61,248 bases of DNA, taken from positions 1 through 61,248 of the forward strand of contig CAJAQB010000017.1 of the NCBI GenBank assembly GCA_903943975.1. Reading direction: 5' to 3'. Under the pieces are notes generated by a model. It saw only the letters and a list, made by a program, of their open reading frames with translations, was not told the DNA's origin and searched no databases. The DNA is from Synechococcus lacustris. Lineage in GTDB: Bacteria; Cyanobacteriota; Cyanobacteriia; PCC-6307; Cyanobiaceae. A program made the position numbers and the translations under genes. The stretch's first letter is position 1; every line of letters starts with the position of its first letter. Below, piece by piece: positions 32,785 to 42,550 of this stretch.

Positions 32785-33567
32785 ATGATGCTGCGCCCCC
32801 TGCGCTCTGCCCTTCGGTCGTCCGCCCTGGCAGCGCTGCTATTGGCTGTTGGGATTGGCGTTGCCCAAACCCCCGCAGCGGTTCAGGCCCAGGCCGGCGC
32901 CGCCAGCGGCCCCCAGGCGACCCCAGCCCTCGGCAAGGCGGAGGCCAGCGCCGCGGCGACACGCATCCTTGAGGCCATCAAAAATCGTGATGCCAATACC
33001 CGCTACAGCCAGTTTTCCGACGAGCTGAAGCAAACCAGCAGCCCGAGCATGGTGGACAGCACCCTGCAAACCCAGCCCGCCCTCCTCAGCTGGACCATCC
33101 TGCGGGTAACACCTGGGCTGAAAAACACCACGGTGGAGGCCATCCTCAACACCGCCGCTGGCCAAAAGGATCTGTTTATGGTGCTCAACCGCCAGGGGCA
33201 GCTGCTGGGTCAGCTCTATGACGCCAGTAAGCAGCCCTCCACCAAGGTGGCCCTGGCTTTTGTGAACGCGCTCAGCACTGGTCAATTCATCAGCGCCCGC
33301 AGTTTCCTGAGCTTGGATATGCAAAAGGAACTGCCCCCAATGGCCCTACAGGCCAAGTGGCTGAATCTGCAGAAAGAAACCGGTAACTTTGTAAAAGTAG
33401 ACAAGGCCGTTGAAGCGGAACAAAGCAAAGATGGCAAGCTGGTGCTTGTGAATACGGAATTCAACCGCCTCACCGACACTCTATTTGTGATTCTGAATAA
33501 CAAAAATCAGATCATCGGCGTTGATTTTCCTAACGAACCTGCCAAGCCCCAGAAGGTGCAGCATTAA
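32785..33567 (+). CDS. Secreted DUF3887-like protein
   Basis: 260 residues from ATG 32785 (a second ATG follows at 32788). A signal peptide (SSALAALLLAVGIGVAQ...VQAQA) is followed by two tandem alpha+beta units. Each begins with a helix of the type AxxxxxAIxxRDxxxxYSQFSxELK and continues with a beta sheet (LVLVNTEFNRLTDTLFVILN). This resembles the small periplasmic DUF3887 domain, which has no known reaction. It is divergent from the 32433-32681 gene. Confidence 0.65.
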   Translation: MMLRPLRSALRSSALAALLLAVGIGVAQTPAAVQAQAGAASGPQATPALGKAEASAAATRILEAIKNRDANTRYSQFSDELKQTSSPSMVDSTLQTQPALLSWTILRVTPGLKNTTVEAILNTAAGQKDLFMVLNRQGQLLGQLYDASKQPSTKVALAFVNALSTGQFISARSFLSLDMQKELPPMALQAKWLNLQKETGNFVKVDKAVEAEQSKDGKLVLVNTEFNRLTDTLFVILNNKNQIIGVDFPNEPAKPQKVQH

Positions 33568-33600
33568 GCAGCTAAACAGGGGGGTACTGGCCGCCGCCCG

Positions 33601-33996
33601 ATGAGGCACCCCTCAGCCCTGATCGCCCTCAGCTACTTGCTAGCCCTTGGGCTCCCCTGCCACGCCGCTGAACCGCAATGGCAAAAGGCCCTCTGCAAGA
33701 TCTGGAGTGGCAAGGAATCCAGCGCCTCCATGGTTGGTTGCGAAAAAATCAACAATGCCCCGCCCGCCGGAGCCTTTGCCCTGAGGGGGCCTGAAATCCT
33801 GCGGCGCTATGGGGTCACAGACCTGAGCGTGACCCCAATCAGTCCGGGCAAAGCCGAGGTGCGCGGCCTCACCGAACGGGCCAACAATTCCCGCTGGGGT
33901 GAGGCACGCCATCGGGTTGGCCTATGGGACTGCTGGGTGGGCGAAGACTTCGGCATCTGTGTGCGCCCCCAGGTGCAACCCAATACACCTCGCTAA
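33601..33996 (+). CDS. Small secreted Cys-containing hypothetical protein
   Basis: 131 residues. A short signal peptide (LIALSYLLALGLPCHAAE) precedes a mature domain with four Cys and several Trp, including the closing DCWVGEDFGICVRP, suggesting disulfides in the periplasm. No family is recognised. It lies 33 bases after the DUF3887-like gene on the same strand. Confidence 0.6.
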   Translation: MRHPSALIALSYLLALGLPCHAAEPQWQKALCKIWSGKESSASMVGCEKINNAPPAGAFALRGPEILRRYGVTDLSVTPISPGKAEVRGLTERANNSRWGEARHRVGLWDCWVGEDFGICVRPQVQPNTPR

Positions 33997-34013
33997 ATTC
34001 ACCCCCCTGAGCT

Positions 34014-34505
34014 TCAGCGGTAGTTCTCAAACTGCAGCGGCACCTCCAGATCCTCGCCCCGCAACAACTGGATGGCCCCCTGCAGATCGTCCTTGTTTTT
34101 GCCGGTGATCCGCAGGCTGTCCCCCTGGATCGACACGCTGACCTTCTTCAATTCATCCCGCACCTTCTTGCTCAATTGCTTTGCCAACTCCTGGCTAAGC
34201 CCCTTACGCAGCTTGATCACCTGCTTCACCCGGTTACCGCCCACCGCTTCGGGGGGCTGGAGGTCAAAGATCTTCAAGGAAAGGTCACGTTTGGTGGCCT
34301 TCTGGCGCAACACATCAAGCACCGCCTCCAGGGTCATATCGCTGGCGGTGGTGATCTCAATGCTGGCTTCCTCTAGCTCGATCTCAGTGTTGGAATCCTT
34401 GAGATCGTAGCGCTGGCCTACATCACGCCGCACCTGGTCCACCGCGTTCAGCAGCTCCTGGCGGTCGAAGTCTGAAACCACATCAAAGCTGTAGCTATCG
34501 GCCAT
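34014..34505 (-). CDS. yajQ: YajQ-family nucleotide/c-di-GMP-binding protein
   Basis: 163 residues from ATG 34505. The N terminus SYSFDVVSDFDRQELLNAVDQ is diagnostic. The protein then shows two duplicated ferredoxin-like halves with the KQVIKLRKGLSQELAK segment near residue 100 and the closing VSIQGDSLRITGKNKDDLQ region. Relatives bind RNA, nucleotides or cyclic di-GMP; the physiological role in cyanobacteria is uncertain. Confidence 0.92.
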   Translation of the reverse strand: MADSYSFDVVSDFDRQELLNAVDQVRRDVGQRYDLKDSNTEIELEEASIEITTASDMTLEAVLDVLRQKATKRDLSLKIFDLQPPEAVGGNRVKQVIKLRKGLSQELAKQLSKKVRDELKKVSVSIQGDSLRITGKNKDDLQGAIQLLRGEDLEVPLQFENYR

Positions 34506-34568
34506 GGGGCGTGATCTGGGCAACACTCCCCAGCCTAGAAAGGGGAGCAACACCCTTCCTAGGTACCA

Positions 34569-35012
34569 GTGAGCAGTTTCGCAACCCTTGGCCTGACGGC
34601 AATTGGCACCCCCTTTGCCGCCTCCCTGGTGCTGGCCGCTCTGGTGGTGGTGCTGAGCGTGGTGCCCCTGGGCGCGGCCCGATCCCAGTCCAACTTCACC
34701 ATGGCGGACCTGCAGGCGCCCAGGGCGATGTTTGAGCGCTTACCCGCCTGGGGCAAACGGGCCAGCTGGGCCCACCAGAACAGCTTCGAGGCCTTCAGCC
34801 TGCACGCCCCCGCCTGCCTGCTCTGCCTGCTGGCGGGGGTGGATGCCCCCCTGGCGGTGCTGGTGGCCTGGCTGCATCCGCTGCTGCGGCTGATCTACAT
34901 CCCTGCCTTCGTCGCCAACGTGCCGCCCCTGCGGGCCCTCTGCTGGGCCACGGGGCTGGTGTGCAGCGCCGTGCTCTACCTGGAGGGCCTCAGGGCGGTG
35001 CTCGCCAGTTGA
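34569..35012 (+). CDS. MAPEG-family membrane protein
   Basis: 147 residues with four hydrophobic helices. It has the bacterial MAPEG pattern, including RLPAWGKRASWAHQNSFEAF near residue 55 and a later RLIYIPAFVANVPPLRAL. Family members are glutathione- and eicosanoid-related membrane enzymes, but the cyanobacterial substrates are not known. The start is GTG 34569, divergent from yajQ. Confidence 0.8.
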   Translation: MSSFATLGLTAIGTPFAASLVLAALVVVLSVVPLGAARSQSNFTMADLQAPRAMFERLPAWGKRASWAHQNSFEAFSLHAPACLLCLLAGVDAPLAVLVAWLHPLLRLIYIPAFVANVPPLRALCWATGLVCSAVLYLEGLRAVLAS

Positions 35013-35028
35013 GCGGCGGGGCTGCTGG

Positions 35029-35541
35029 TCAGTCGAAGTACAGCAAGGTGACCACCTTGCCCATTTCCTCTGCCCCCCGGCAACTCTCAATCAGGGTTTC
35101 GCTGTCGTGGAAGGCGAAACAAATCAACTGATCGCAACGGCTAACGATCTCGCGATTGCAGAAGGCGCTGGCCTCCACCAAGGGCAGATCGTCGTGCTCA
35201 GGTTTTTCCACCAAGTGCAAGACCCGATCCAGCTGTTCCCGCGATTCAACCGATTGACGCTCAAGGCTCTGGGGAAGGATCACCGTGAGCTTGCTGGCGT
35301 CCACGGCGATGGCACCCCGGATCACCGCTGCATTCACCCCTTGGCCGCCAGAAGTAACCAGGCTGTGGCCCTCCTGCACCAGGGAACGGGTCACCAGCTC
35401 CACCAGATGCACCGAGACCACGGGCACATGGCGGGTGCCAAGGATGGCGATGCGCCGCTTTCCAGTGTCCTGGAGAAGAGCCAACTCCTGGGCAAGGGTG
35501 TCAACCCGGTCAAGCGCCGGCAAATCAAGGGACCGGGTCAC
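35029..35541 (-). CDS. SLOG/DprA-like nucleotide-binding-fold protein
   Basis: 170 residues forming one Rossmann-like domain related to DprA/LOG/YpsA. Motifs are RRIAILGTRHVPVV near residue 28, the SLVTSGGQGVNAAVIRGAI glycine loop near 60, and TVILPQSLERQS near 85. Such domains bind nucleotides or single-stranded DNA. It lacks the extra domains of true DprA, so a role in competence should not be assumed. Start ATG/ATG-like at 35541. Confidence 0.7.
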   Translation of the reverse strand: MTRSLDLPALDRVDTLAQELALLQDTGKRRIAILGTRHVPVVSVHLVELVTRSLVQEGHSLVTSGGQGVNAAVIRGAIAVDASKLTVILPQSLERQSVESREQLDRVLHLVEKPEHDDLPLVEASAFCNREIVSRCDQLICFAFHDSETLIESCRGAEEMGKVVTLLYFD

Positions 35542-35603
35542 AGGCAGCGCCAGCGCTCAGCGAAGCCTCAGACCGTAGCAGCGACGCCCCTGAAAAGTGG
35601 AGG

Positions 35604-36692
35604 TCAGCCCAGGCCAAGCAACGCAAACAGAGAATCAAAACAGCAGTGCTCCGCCACCATCCGTGAGGCGTAGCTGGCCTTCACCGCCTCATGGAGGCGC
35701 ACATGGCCGAAGGCTTTTTCAATCACCGCCACGGTGGTGAGCGTGTCGTGCTCCACCTTCAAGATGGGCACATCCAGCTCCTGGGCCCGGCTAATCAGCT
35801 GGGGCAAGGGGTCTGCCGCGCCGGTGAGGATCAGGCACTGGGTGGAGGCCTCCAGGGCCGCCAGTTGAATATCGGTGCGATCTGCGCCGGTAACCACGGC
35901 CATGTTGCGTTGGCGCCGGAAGAACTCCATGGCGGAATTCACATTCATGGCGCCAATGCTGAGGGTTTCCACCAGCAGGTCCTTGCGTTCGCGGCAACAA
36001 AGCACCTCGGCCCCGAGCCGTTGCACCAGTTCCCCCACCGTGACGCTGCGCAACAGCGGACTGCGGGGCAGCAGGCCATAAACCGGCAACCCCAGGGCCT
36101 CCAGGCTCGGCACCAGCTCCTGGCGCAGCAGCGCCAGCTTCTCGGGCTCCACGTTGTTGAGCACCACCCCCACCAGGTGGTCGCCCAGCAGCGCCTGGGC
36201 CTGCAACAGGGGCTCAACGCTGCGGGCATCCTCCCAGGCATGGGCGAGTAACACCGGGGCACCAAGACCCCGGGCCAGTTGCGGCAGGCTCAGGCCAAAC
36301 AGCAGGCCCTCACTGAGGGAACCAGCGGCCTCCAGCAGGGTCACCCCCTCCGCCGTAGCCAGCAGCTGCTGGAGTTCCAGCAGGGCCTGCTCCGCCGGCA
36401 CCGGCACCCCGGAGCGCAGCTGGCGCAGGGCCGTGGCCGGGGCGATCGCCCGCAGGGAGGGCAGCAAGGCCCCCTGGGGCAGGTCAAAGATTTCCCCCAG
36501 GAAGCGCACGTCGTCGTCGATCAACGGCCCCGGGGCTGCCCCCTGGTGCTCGAGGCTGGTGGCCAGCGGCTTGCCATAACGGAGCGGTATGCCCTTGCTG
36601 CGGAACTGCGAAACCAGCCCCATCACCAGGGCCGACTTACCGCTGAAGGGTTCACAGGAGCCCACCAAAAGGGTGGAGCTGGGATATCCCAT
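35604..36692 (-). CDS. Phosphotransacetylase-like protein (P-loop BioD-type + DRTGG)
   Basis: 362 residues. The N-terminal half is an AAA/BioD-like P-loop domain: LLVGSCEPFSGKSALVMGL gives a GKS Walker motif near residue 18. The second half carries a DRTGG domain with MAVVTGADRTDIQLAALEAS near residue 248. This fusion is the N-terminal architecture of bacterial phosphate acetyltransferases, but the catalytic PTA domain is absent, so it is more likely regulatory or of unknown function. Confidence 0.8.
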   Translation of the reverse strand: MGYPSSTLLVGSCEPFSGKSALVMGLVSQFRSKGIPLRYGKPLATSLEHQGAAPGPLIDDDVRFLGEIFDLPQGALLPSLRAIAPATALRQLRSGVPVPAEQALLELQQLLATAEGVTLLEAAGSLSEGLLFGLSLPQLARGLGAPVLLAHAWEDARSVEPLLQAQALLGDHLVGVVLNNVEPEKLALLRQELVPSLEALGLPVYGLLPRSPLLRSVTVGELVQRLGAEVLCCRERKDLLVETLSIGAMNVNSAMEFFRRQRNMAVVTGADRTDIQLAALEASTQCLILTGAADPLPQLISRAQELDVPILKVEHDTLTTVAVIEKAFGHVRLHEAVKASYASRMVAEHCCFDSLFALLGLG

Positions 36693-36741
36693 GGCAGCGG
36701 GGCCGGAGAGTGGGAAAATCTAACGGCCGAGCGGGGGGCAA

Positions 36742-37458
36742 TTGGGGCAGTCGTCTGGCTTTGCTGGCCTACGCATCGGCGTTACCGGCGCCGGCGGCAG
36801 CTTTGGGCAGGCGCTACTGAGGCAACTTCATCAGCAGGGGGCCTCGCTGGTGGCCCTGCGCCACAGCGCCGGCAGCCTTGATCTGCGCGACGCCGCCGGG
36901 GGGCAGATCCCAGTTCAGACCGTGACCTGGCAGGTGGGGGAAGAGGAGCAGCTAACAGCGCTGCTGGCGGAGCTGCAGATCCTGGTGATCAACCACGGCA
37001 TCAACGTGATGGGGGCCCGCGATCGCGAGGCCACCCGGCTCAGCCTTGAGGTGAACACCCTCAGCGCCCTGCGACTGCTGGAACTATTTCTGGCCAGCCC
37101 CAACCCCAGCGGCCAACGGCGGGAAATCTGGGTAAACACCTCGGAGGCGGAGGTGAATCCGGCCTTCAGTCCCCTCTATGAGATCAGCAAGCGCACCCTG
37201 GGGCAGCTGCTGAGCCTGCGCAGCCTTGATGCCCCCTGGCCAGTGCGGCGCCTGGTGCTGGGGCCGTTCCGTTCGGCCCTCAACCCCTATGGGTTTATGG
37301 ATGCTGATCGGGTGGCAGCCGCCGTGGTGGCCCAGGTGCTGGCCGGCAGGGAACTGGTGATTGTGAGCCCAAACCCACTCACCTGGCTACTGATGCCCCT
37401 GGCCGCCTGGGGGCGCCGCCTCTATTTCAGCTGGTTCACACGGCATCGCGATCCGTAA
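36742..37458 (+). CDS. Short-chain dehydrogenase/reductase
   Basis: 238 residues of the classical SDR fold. The cofactor loop is [19 protein letters not shown] at the N terminus, with [11 protein letters not shown] near residue 92 and the catalytic pair Tyr-x-x-x-Lys in [10 protein letters not shown] near 146. Substrate unknown. The last helix is hydrophobic ([20 protein letters not shown]), suggesting membrane association. Its final 23 bases overlap the end of map on the opposite strand. Confidence 0.8.
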   Translation: MGQSSGFAGLRIGVTGAGGSFGQALLRQLHQQGASLVALRHSAGSLDLRDAAGGQIPVQTVTWQVGEEEQLTALLAELQILVINHGINVMGARDREATRLSLEVNTLSALRLLELFLASPNPSGQRREIWVNTSEAEVNPAFSPLYEISKRTLGQLLSLRSLDAPWPVRRLVLGPFRSALNPYGFMDADRVAAAVVAQVLAGRELVIVSPNPLTWLLMPLAAWGRRLYFSWFTRHRDP

Positions 37459-38269
37459 GGATTTCGCAGCCGCTGTCGGTGACCAGCACCGTGTGTTCCC
37501 ACTGGGCCGAGAGGCTGCCATCGGCGGTGACCACGGTCCAGCGGTCCTTAAGGGTGCGGCAGCCCTTGATGCCGGCATTGAGGATCGGTTCCACCGCCAG
37601 GGTCATGCCGGAGCGCAGGGTCACATTGGGCAGATCACTGGTGCGGAAGTTGAACACCGAGGGCTCCTCGTGCAAGTTGCGACCCACGCCGTGGCCGGTG
37701 TAGTCCTCCACCACCGCATAGCCATGGGCTTCCACGTGGTCTTGGACGGCGCCGGCGATGTCGAGCAAAGTGTTGCCGGCTTTGATCTGGCTTAGCCCCT
37801 GCATCAGCGCTTCCTGGGCCACCCGGGACAACTGGCGGGCCTCCGCTGGCACCTCGCCCACGCAGATGGTCACGCAGCTGTCGCCGTGATAACCCTCAAA
37901 GCAGGCACCGGTATCCACCTTCAGCAGGTCCCCATCGCGGATTACCCGCTTGGCGCTGGGGATGCCATGCACCACTTCGTTATTGATGCTGGCGCAAATG
38001 GTGCCGCTAAAGCCGTGGTAGCCCTTAAAACTGGGCACCGCCCCAAGGCTGCGGATCCGATCTTCGGCGTAGGCATCCAGGTCTGCGGTGGTCATGCCGG
38101 GCTTCACCAGGCCCATGATTTCCTTGAGCACCGTTGCCACAATGCGGCTGGAACGGCGCATGATCTCGATTTCCCGCGGTGATTTCAGCTCCACCCCGCG
38201 GCGGTTCTGACTGATGCGGGGTCCGGTTTGGGGTCGGGAGGAAGCAAGCAGCTCAGCAAACAAATTCAT
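37436..38269 (-). CDS. map: Methionine aminopeptidase, type I
   Basis: A 277-residue metalloprotease that removes initiator Met. It shows [20 protein letters not shown] near residue 83, the metal ligands in [17 protein letters not shown] near 115, the [11 protein letters not shown] His-containing loop near 190, and MTLAVEPIL and WEHTVLV with the last acidic ligands. An extra N-terminal stretch of about 25 residues precedes the catalytic domain, as in chloroplast-type relatives. Confidence 0.95.
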   Translation of the reverse strand: MNLFAELLASSRPQTGPRISQNRRGVELKSPREIEIMRRSSRIVATVLKEIMGLVKPGMTTADLDAYAEDRIRSLGAVPSFKGYHGFSGTICASINNEVVHGIPSAKRVIRDGDLLKVDTGACFEGYHGDSCVTICVGEVPAEARQLSRVAQEALMQGLSQIKAGNTLLDIAGAVQDHVEAHGYAVVEDYTGHGVGRNLHEEPSVFNFRTSDLPNVTLRSGMTLAVEPILNAGIKGCRTLKDRWTVVTADGSLSAQWEHTVLVTDSGCEILTDRDAV

Positions 38270-38340
38270 TCCCTTAAGAACCGATCCCGTTCCATCAAAC
38301 TATCAACGTTGTCGCCCCTGCGGGGGGGAGCCCCCATTCG

Positions 38341-38643
38341 GTGACCGCGCTGCTGCCCCTGCTCCCCGTGTTGCGCCGCTGGCATGGCCGCCTGGCCCCG
38401 GTGGTGCTGGCCCCGCTGCTGCTTACCGCCTGCAGCGGCATGGGCTATCGGTTGCTGCGGGACTGGGGGGGCCTCAGCCGCGACCAAACCCACCTGCTGA
38501 TGCAGCTGCACGAGGGGGAATGGCTGGGGGAGCAGGGCAAAAGCATCTACGTTTTATTGAATGGGCTGGGGCTGCTCTGGATGCTCAGCACCGGGGCCCT
38601 CATGCTGGTTCAGAAACTGCTAGCCCGGGCCAAGGCGGGTTGA
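38341..38643 (+). CDS. PepSY-associated membrane-helix protein
   Basis: 100 residues from GTG 38341. An N-terminal RRWHGRLAPVVLAPLLLTACSG helix is followed by a short loop with LMQLHEGEWLG and a second helix (NGLGLLWMLSTGALMLV). This matches the paired transmembrane segments of PepSY-TM proteins, seen in many cyanobacteria as a short stand-alone form. No function is established. It is divergent from map and followed by rplS. Confidence 0.7.
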   Translation: MTALLPLLPVLRRWHGRLAPVVLAPLLLTACSGMGYRLLRDWGGLSRDQTHLLMQLHEGEWLGEQGKSIYVLLNGLGLLWMLSTGALMLVQKLLARAKAG

Positions 38644-38703
38644 GCTGAGGGGGTAAGCTGGTTGTTTGGCCTGCCACGGCAACACGGGGTTGTCTCAATC
38701 GCA

Positions 38704-39159
38704 ATGACAGCAGAGGAAAAAGCCGTAGAAAACGCTAATGAGTCCGCCGTAGTCGAGGCCCCTGCCGTCGAGACCGCCGTGACTAAAGCCCCTGGCCGCA
38801 AGTTGAGCGCCGAGGAACTGATTCGCTCCTTTGAGGAGGGTCAGCTGAAGAGCGACCTCCCCGAGATCTATGTGGGCGACACCGTAAAGGTGGGTGTGCG
38901 GATTCGGGAAGGCACCAAGGAACGGGTGCAGCCCTACGAGGGTGTCGTCATCGCCAAGCGCCATGGCGGCATGCATGAAACGATCACCGTGCGCCGGATC
39001 TTCCAGGGCATCGGGGTGGAACGGGTCTTCATGCTCCACAGCCCCCAAGTGGCCTCCATCAATGTGGAGCGCCGCGGCAAGGTGCGCCGGGCCAAGCTCT
39101 TCTATCTGCGCGATCGCGTAGGTAAGGCCACCCGGGTGAAGCAGCGCTTCGATCGCTGA
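38704..39159 (+). CDS. rplS: Ribosomal protein L19
   Basis: 151 residues from ATG 38704. The L19 core ([19 protein letters not shown] to the basic [19 protein letters not shown]) is preceded by a 35-residue acidic, Ala/Glu-rich extension that is common in picocyanobacterial L19 and absent from enterobacterial L19. An in-frame start at 38662 is upstream of any sensible ribosome site. The HIP1 octamer GCGATCGC lies within the gene at 39110. Confidence 0.95.
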   Translation: MTAEEKAVENANESAVVEAPAVETAVTKAPGRKLSAEELIRSFEEGQLKSDLPEIYVGDTVKVGVRIREGTKERVQPYEGVVIAKRHGGMHETITVRRIFQGIGVERVFMLHSPQVASINVERRGKVRRAKLFYLRDRVGKATRVKQRFDR

Positions 39160-39224
39160 AGCCTGTAGCCCATCGTTCTTCGCCGGTGTCTAAAGTTGCA
39201 CCGGCCGGGGGTGCATCGCCACCT

Positions 39225-39297
39225 GCGCCGTTAGTTCAGTTGGTAGAACGCAGGTCTCCAAAACCTGATGTCGGGGGTTCAAGTCCTCCACGGCGCG
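39225..39297 (+). tRNA. trnW: tRNA-Trp (CCA)
   Basis: 73-base cloverleaf. The acceptor GCGCCGT pairs with ACGGCGC, the D-arm is GTTCAGTTGGTAGAAC, anticodon CCA is at 39258-39260 in the loop TCTCCAAAA, and the T-arm GGGGGTTCAAGTCCTCC. CCA is not encoded at the 3' end. Confidence 0.97.
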
Positions 39298-39334
39298 TCC
39301 GATGCCCCCCGTTCCATTTTTGAGGTTCATAAAC

Positions 39335-39523
39335 ATGGAATTGGATCTTCAACCCGGTGATGTGGTCAAAGTTCTCGAGTCTGCTGCCCTTGGCTGGGTG
39401 CGGGCACGGGTCATACGAGTCAAGTCGGGGGGCCGTGTGGTGGTCCAAAGCGACCAGGGCCGTGAATTCACGGCCCGCGGCAATCAAGTGCGCCTGATTG
39501 AGCCCGCCGGCTTTCGTCCCTAA
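39335..39523 (+). CDS. 62-residue hypothetical protein (SH3-like)
   Basis: Small protein from ATG 39335 with a compact beta-strand pattern: LQPGDVVKVLES, GWVRARVIRVKSGGRVVVQS, QGREFTARGNQVRLIEPA. It resembles a single small beta barrel of SH3/OB type. The leading residues of the longer frame (from 39302) run from the tRNA end and are unlikely to be translated. Function unknown. Confidence 0.65.
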   Translation: MELDLQPGDVVKVLESAALGWVRARVIRVKSGGRVVVQSDQGREFTARGNQVRLIEPAGFRP

Positions 39524-39807
39524 GGACTGCTGCTGAGCGCTGCCTATTTCCAGCATCAGCAGGCCAAAAGCCTTGCTGAAATCAACTACGGCAGCTCAGT
39601 TACTGGGCTGCTGGCTTCTATCGGGCAAACCCCAGGCCCCCTTCCAGAAAATTGACTCCAATCAGTTGGCGAACGCAGTTGACGAACGGCACCTCTGACC
39701 CTGATACTGGTTCTTCCCCAACAGGGGAGATGACCAGGACCAAGGGCGCCAGCTAACAACGCACTTTAAGGTGTTTTGTTATTGTCAACGCTTCGAATCC
39801 AGGCCAT
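39524..39807. other. Intergenic stretch, nothing assigned
   Basis: 284 bases between the 62-residue protein and tRNA-Asp. It contains a small hairpin (CCCCAACAGGGG near 39717) and the near-duplicate words GGCGAACGCAGTTGACGAACG. No frame, tRNA or recognisable structured RNA is seen. Confidence 0.5.
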
Positions 39808-39881
39808 GGGACTGTAGTTCAATCGGTTAGAGCACCGCCCTGTCACGGCGGAAGTTGCGGGTTCGAACCCCGTCAGTCCCG
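39808..39881 (+). tRNA. trnD: tRNA-Asp (GTC)
   Basis: 74-base cloverleaf. Acceptor GGGACTG pairs with CAGTCCC, D-arm GTTCAATCGGTTAGAGC, anticodon GTC at 39842-39844 in CTGTCAC, T-arm GCGGGTTCGAACCCCGT, discriminator G. The gltX start follows 11 bases later, so the two may be transcribed together. Confidence 0.97.
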
Positions 39882-39892
39882 TTCACACTTAA

Positions 39893-41353
39893 ATGCAAAC
39901 CATTGTTTCCGGTGCGGTGACAGGGCCCGTTCGTGTGCGGCTTGCCCCCAGCCCCACCGGCACCCTTCATATCGGCACGGCCCGTACAGCTGTATTCAAT
40001 TGGCTGTTTGCCAAGCGCCACGGCGGCCAGTTCCTACTGCGCATCGAAGACACCGACAAGGAACGCAGCCAGGAGGCCTACACCGTCAACATCCTGGATG
40101 GGCTCCAGTGGCTCGGGCTCCAGTGGGATGGGGAGCCGGTGATCCAGAGCAGCCGCCTGGCGGAGCACCAAGCGGCGATTAAACAGCTGCTGGCCAGCGG
40201 CCATGCCTATCGCTGCTACGCCACGGAGGCCGAACTGGAGGCCATGCGCGAGGCCCAGAAAGCCAGCCACCAGGCCCCCCGCTACGACAACCGCCACCGG
40301 CAGCTCAGCGCTGAACAGGAGCAGGCCTTCATCGCTGAAGGTCGCCAGGCCACGGTGCGTTTCCGCATCGACGACGGCGCCAGCATCACCTGGACCGACC
40401 TGGTGCGGGGTGAAATGAGCTGGGCCGGGGCCGACCTCGGTGGCGACATGGTGATTGCCCGCCGGGCCGCCGCCGATCAAATTGGTGATCCCCTCTACAA
40501 CCTGGTGGTGGTGGTGGATGACGCGGCAATGGCGATCAGCCACGTGATCCGCGGTGAAGACCACATCGCCAACACCGCCAAGCAACTGCTGCTGTATCAA
40601 GCCCTGGGCCTGCCCATACCGCAATTCGCCCACACGCCCCTGATCCTGAACAAAGAAGGCAAGAAGCTGTCGAAACGCGATGGGGTGACCTCCGTGTCCG
40701 ACTTCCGCGAGCTGGGCTACGCCGCCAGCGCCCTGGCCAATTACATGACCCTGTTGGGCTGGTCTGCACCGGAGGGCATGGGGGAACGCTTCAGCCTCGA
40801 GCAGGCCGCCAGCGTCTTTGATTTCGAGCGGGTAAATAAAGCTGGCGCCCGCTTTGACTGGGACAAGCTCAACTGGCTCAACGGCCAGGTGCTGCACGAA
40901 CTCAGCCCCGCTGCCCTGGAAAGCCAGCTGCAGCCCCTTTGGGTCCAGGCCGGCTATCCCCTGGAAAGCCATACCGGCGATTGGCTGCAACAGCTCTGCA
41001 CCCTGATCGGCCCCTCGCTCACCCTGCTGGCCGATGGGGTGGACCAGGCCCAGCCCTTTTTCCAGCGGCCCGACCTCGGCGCCGATGCCCTTGCCCAGCT
41101 AGATCAACCGAGCGCCCGCGACGCCCTGGCGGCCCTGCTGGCGTTGTTGCCGACTGCTGAACTCAGCGCAGATAGCGCTAAAGCCCTGCTGGCCCAGGCC
41201 TGCGAAGCCGCTGGGGTCAAGAAAGGTTTGCTGATGAAAAGCCTGCGGGCAGCCCTGCTGGGCAAGATGCAGGGCCCCGACCTGATCGATAGCTGGCTGT
41301 TGCTACACGCCAGCGGAGAGGACCGGCTCCGGCTCGAGCGTTGCCTCGGCTAA
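39893..41353 (+). CDS. gltX: Glutamyl-tRNA synthetase
   Basis: A 486-residue class I synthetase. HIGH-type motif in [19 protein letters not shown] near residue 23, KMSKS-type [15 protein letters not shown] near 258, and the DEP-like stretch [20 protein letters not shown] near 202. It charges tRNA-Glu, which in cyanobacteria also feeds 5-aminolevulinate synthesis (see hemL at 19994). Its last 51 bases overlap the antiporter gene on the opposite strand. Confidence 0.96.
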   Translation: MQTIVSGAVTGPVRVRLAPSPTGTLHIGTARTAVFNWLFAKRHGGQFLLRIEDTDKERSQEAYTVNILDGLQWLGLQWDGEPVIQSSRLAEHQAAIKQLLASGHAYRCYATEAELEAMREAQKASHQAPRYDNRHRQLSAEQEQAFIAEGRQATVRFRIDDGASITWTDLVRGEMSWAGADLGGDMVIARRAAADQIGDPLYNLVVVVDDAAMAISHVIRGEDHIANTAKQLLLYQALGLPIPQFAHTPLILNKEGKKLSKRDGVTSVSDFRELGYAASALANYMTLLGWSAPEGMGERFSLEQAASVFDFERVNKAGARFDWDKLNWLNGQVLHELSPAALESQLQPLWVQAGYPLESHTGDWLQQLCTLIGPSLTLLADGVDQAQPFFQRPDLGADALAQLDQPSARDALAALLALLPTAELSADSAKALLAQACEAAGVKKGLLMKSLRAALLGKMQGPDLIDSWLLLHASGEDRLRLERCLG

Positions 41354-42550
41354 AGGCGGTTCCACCAGGCCCAGCCGTTGGGCCAGCAGGGGGGCCGTGA
41401 GGCCCTGGATGCCCACGGTCATCAGGATCGTTAGGAACACCAGGCCCTGTAAGCGCCCTGCCCCCAACACCCCCGCCTGTTCGAGCCGAATGGCAAACAG
41501 GCTGGCCACCGCAGCGGTAACGATGCCCCGGGGGGCCAACCAGGTGAGCATCAGCCGCTGGGGCCCATCAAGGGGCAAACCAAAGGTGGCTACGGCGATC
41601 GCCACCGGTCGGATCAGCAACATCAACACCAGCACGCAGGCCACGCCCCCCAAGCCCAGGGGGCTTAATTCCGCCCACGACACATCGGCGGCCAGCAGCG
41701 GAAACAGCAGCGTGATCGCCAGTTGGGCCAGCTGACGGATCAGGCCATCCAGTTCCGTTGGATTGGAAGCTGGCCTGCGGCCCACCACCAGCCCGGCCGC
41801 CACCGCCGCCGGCAGCCCCGCCTCCGGCAACTGGGCCTCACAGGCGGTAAACATCAGAAACAACATCCCAAGGGTGAGCTGCAGCCGCAGCCCCAGGGCA
41901 GCGGACTCCTCTGGCAGGCGACGCAGCAGTTCAGACAACAGCAGCCCCGTGAGCAGGCCCACCCCCACCCCAAAGCCCAGGCGCAGCAGCAGCCCTTCCA
42001 CCACCCCTTGGAGCCCCTGCAGCTGGCCCAAAACCAGTTCCAACAGCATCAGCGCCAGCACAGCACCCACCGGTTCCAGCACCAGCCCCTCCCCCTCCAG
42101 CAGCTCGCCCAAGGGGGGGCTGAGGCGTATCTGTTGCACGAGCGGGGTGACCACCGTTGGGCCGGTGCCCAGCACGATGGCGCTATAAACCGCCGCCAGG
42201 GACCAATTCAGGCCCGCCAGCCAGTGGGCCGCCAGCAGACCGGCCCCTAGGCCCAAAACCAGCCGCACCAGCACGATGCGCAGCACCGCGGTCTTGAGTT
42301 CGCCGCCGGGCAGCCGCAGGTTGAGGCCGCCATCAAACAGCACCAGGCTCACCAGCAGACCCACCACCGTGCCGAGGCCATCGCCTAGGTCGAGGGGTTC
42401 CACCCAATGGAAACCGGCCCGGCCCACCACCAGGCCAATGGCCAGGAGCAGCACTACACCGGGCAAGTTGCAGAGTCTCGCCAGCAGTTGGGCAAAGGCC
42501 CCGGAGGCAATCGTGATGCCCCACAACAGGCTGAGCCGTTCCTCGCTCAT
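41303..42550 (-). CDS. Monovalent cation:proton antiporter (CPA1, NhaP type)
   Basis: 415 residues with about twelve hydrophobic helices and no C-terminal TrkA domain. CPA1 features are [20 protein letters not shown] near residue 35, the acidic [17 protein letters not shown] near 67, an unwound-helix region with [14 protein letters not shown] near 128, and [20 protein letters not shown] near 333. It would exchange Na+ or K+ for H+ across the plasma or thylakoid membrane. The gene starts 4 bases inside the upstream small gene. Confidence 0.85.
   Translation of the reverse strand: MSEERLSLLWGITIASGAFAQLLARLCNLPGVVLLLAIGLVVGRAGFHWVEPLDLGDGLGTVVGLLVSLVLFDGGLNLRLPGGELKTAVLRIVLVRLVLGLGAGLLAAHWLAGLNWSLAAVYSAIVLGTGPTVVTPLVQQIRLSPPLGELLEGEGLVLEPVGAVLALMLLELVLGQLQGLQGVVEGLLLRLGFGVGVGLLTGLLLSELLRRLPEESAALGLRLQLTLGMLFLMFTACEAQLPEAGLPAAVAAGLVVGRRPASNPTELDGLIRQLAQLAITLLFPLLAADVSWAELSPLGLGGVACVLVLMLLIRPVAIAVATFGLPLDGPQRLMLTWLAPRGIVTAAVASLFAIRLEQAGVLGAGRLQGLVFLTILMTVGIQGLTAPLLAQRLGLVEPPLAEATLEPEPVLSAGV

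Noticed and set aside
35029-35541. DprA competence protein
   Set aside because: Only the Rossmann-like SLOG domain is present at 170 residues, without the flanking DprA domains.
39524-39807. tmRNA, 6S or RNase P RNA in the gap before tRNA-Asp
   Set aside because: No conserved core or tRNA-like ends could be recognised.
40034-40990. 318-codon frame opposite gltX
   Set aside because: Antisense shadow without any recognisable motif.
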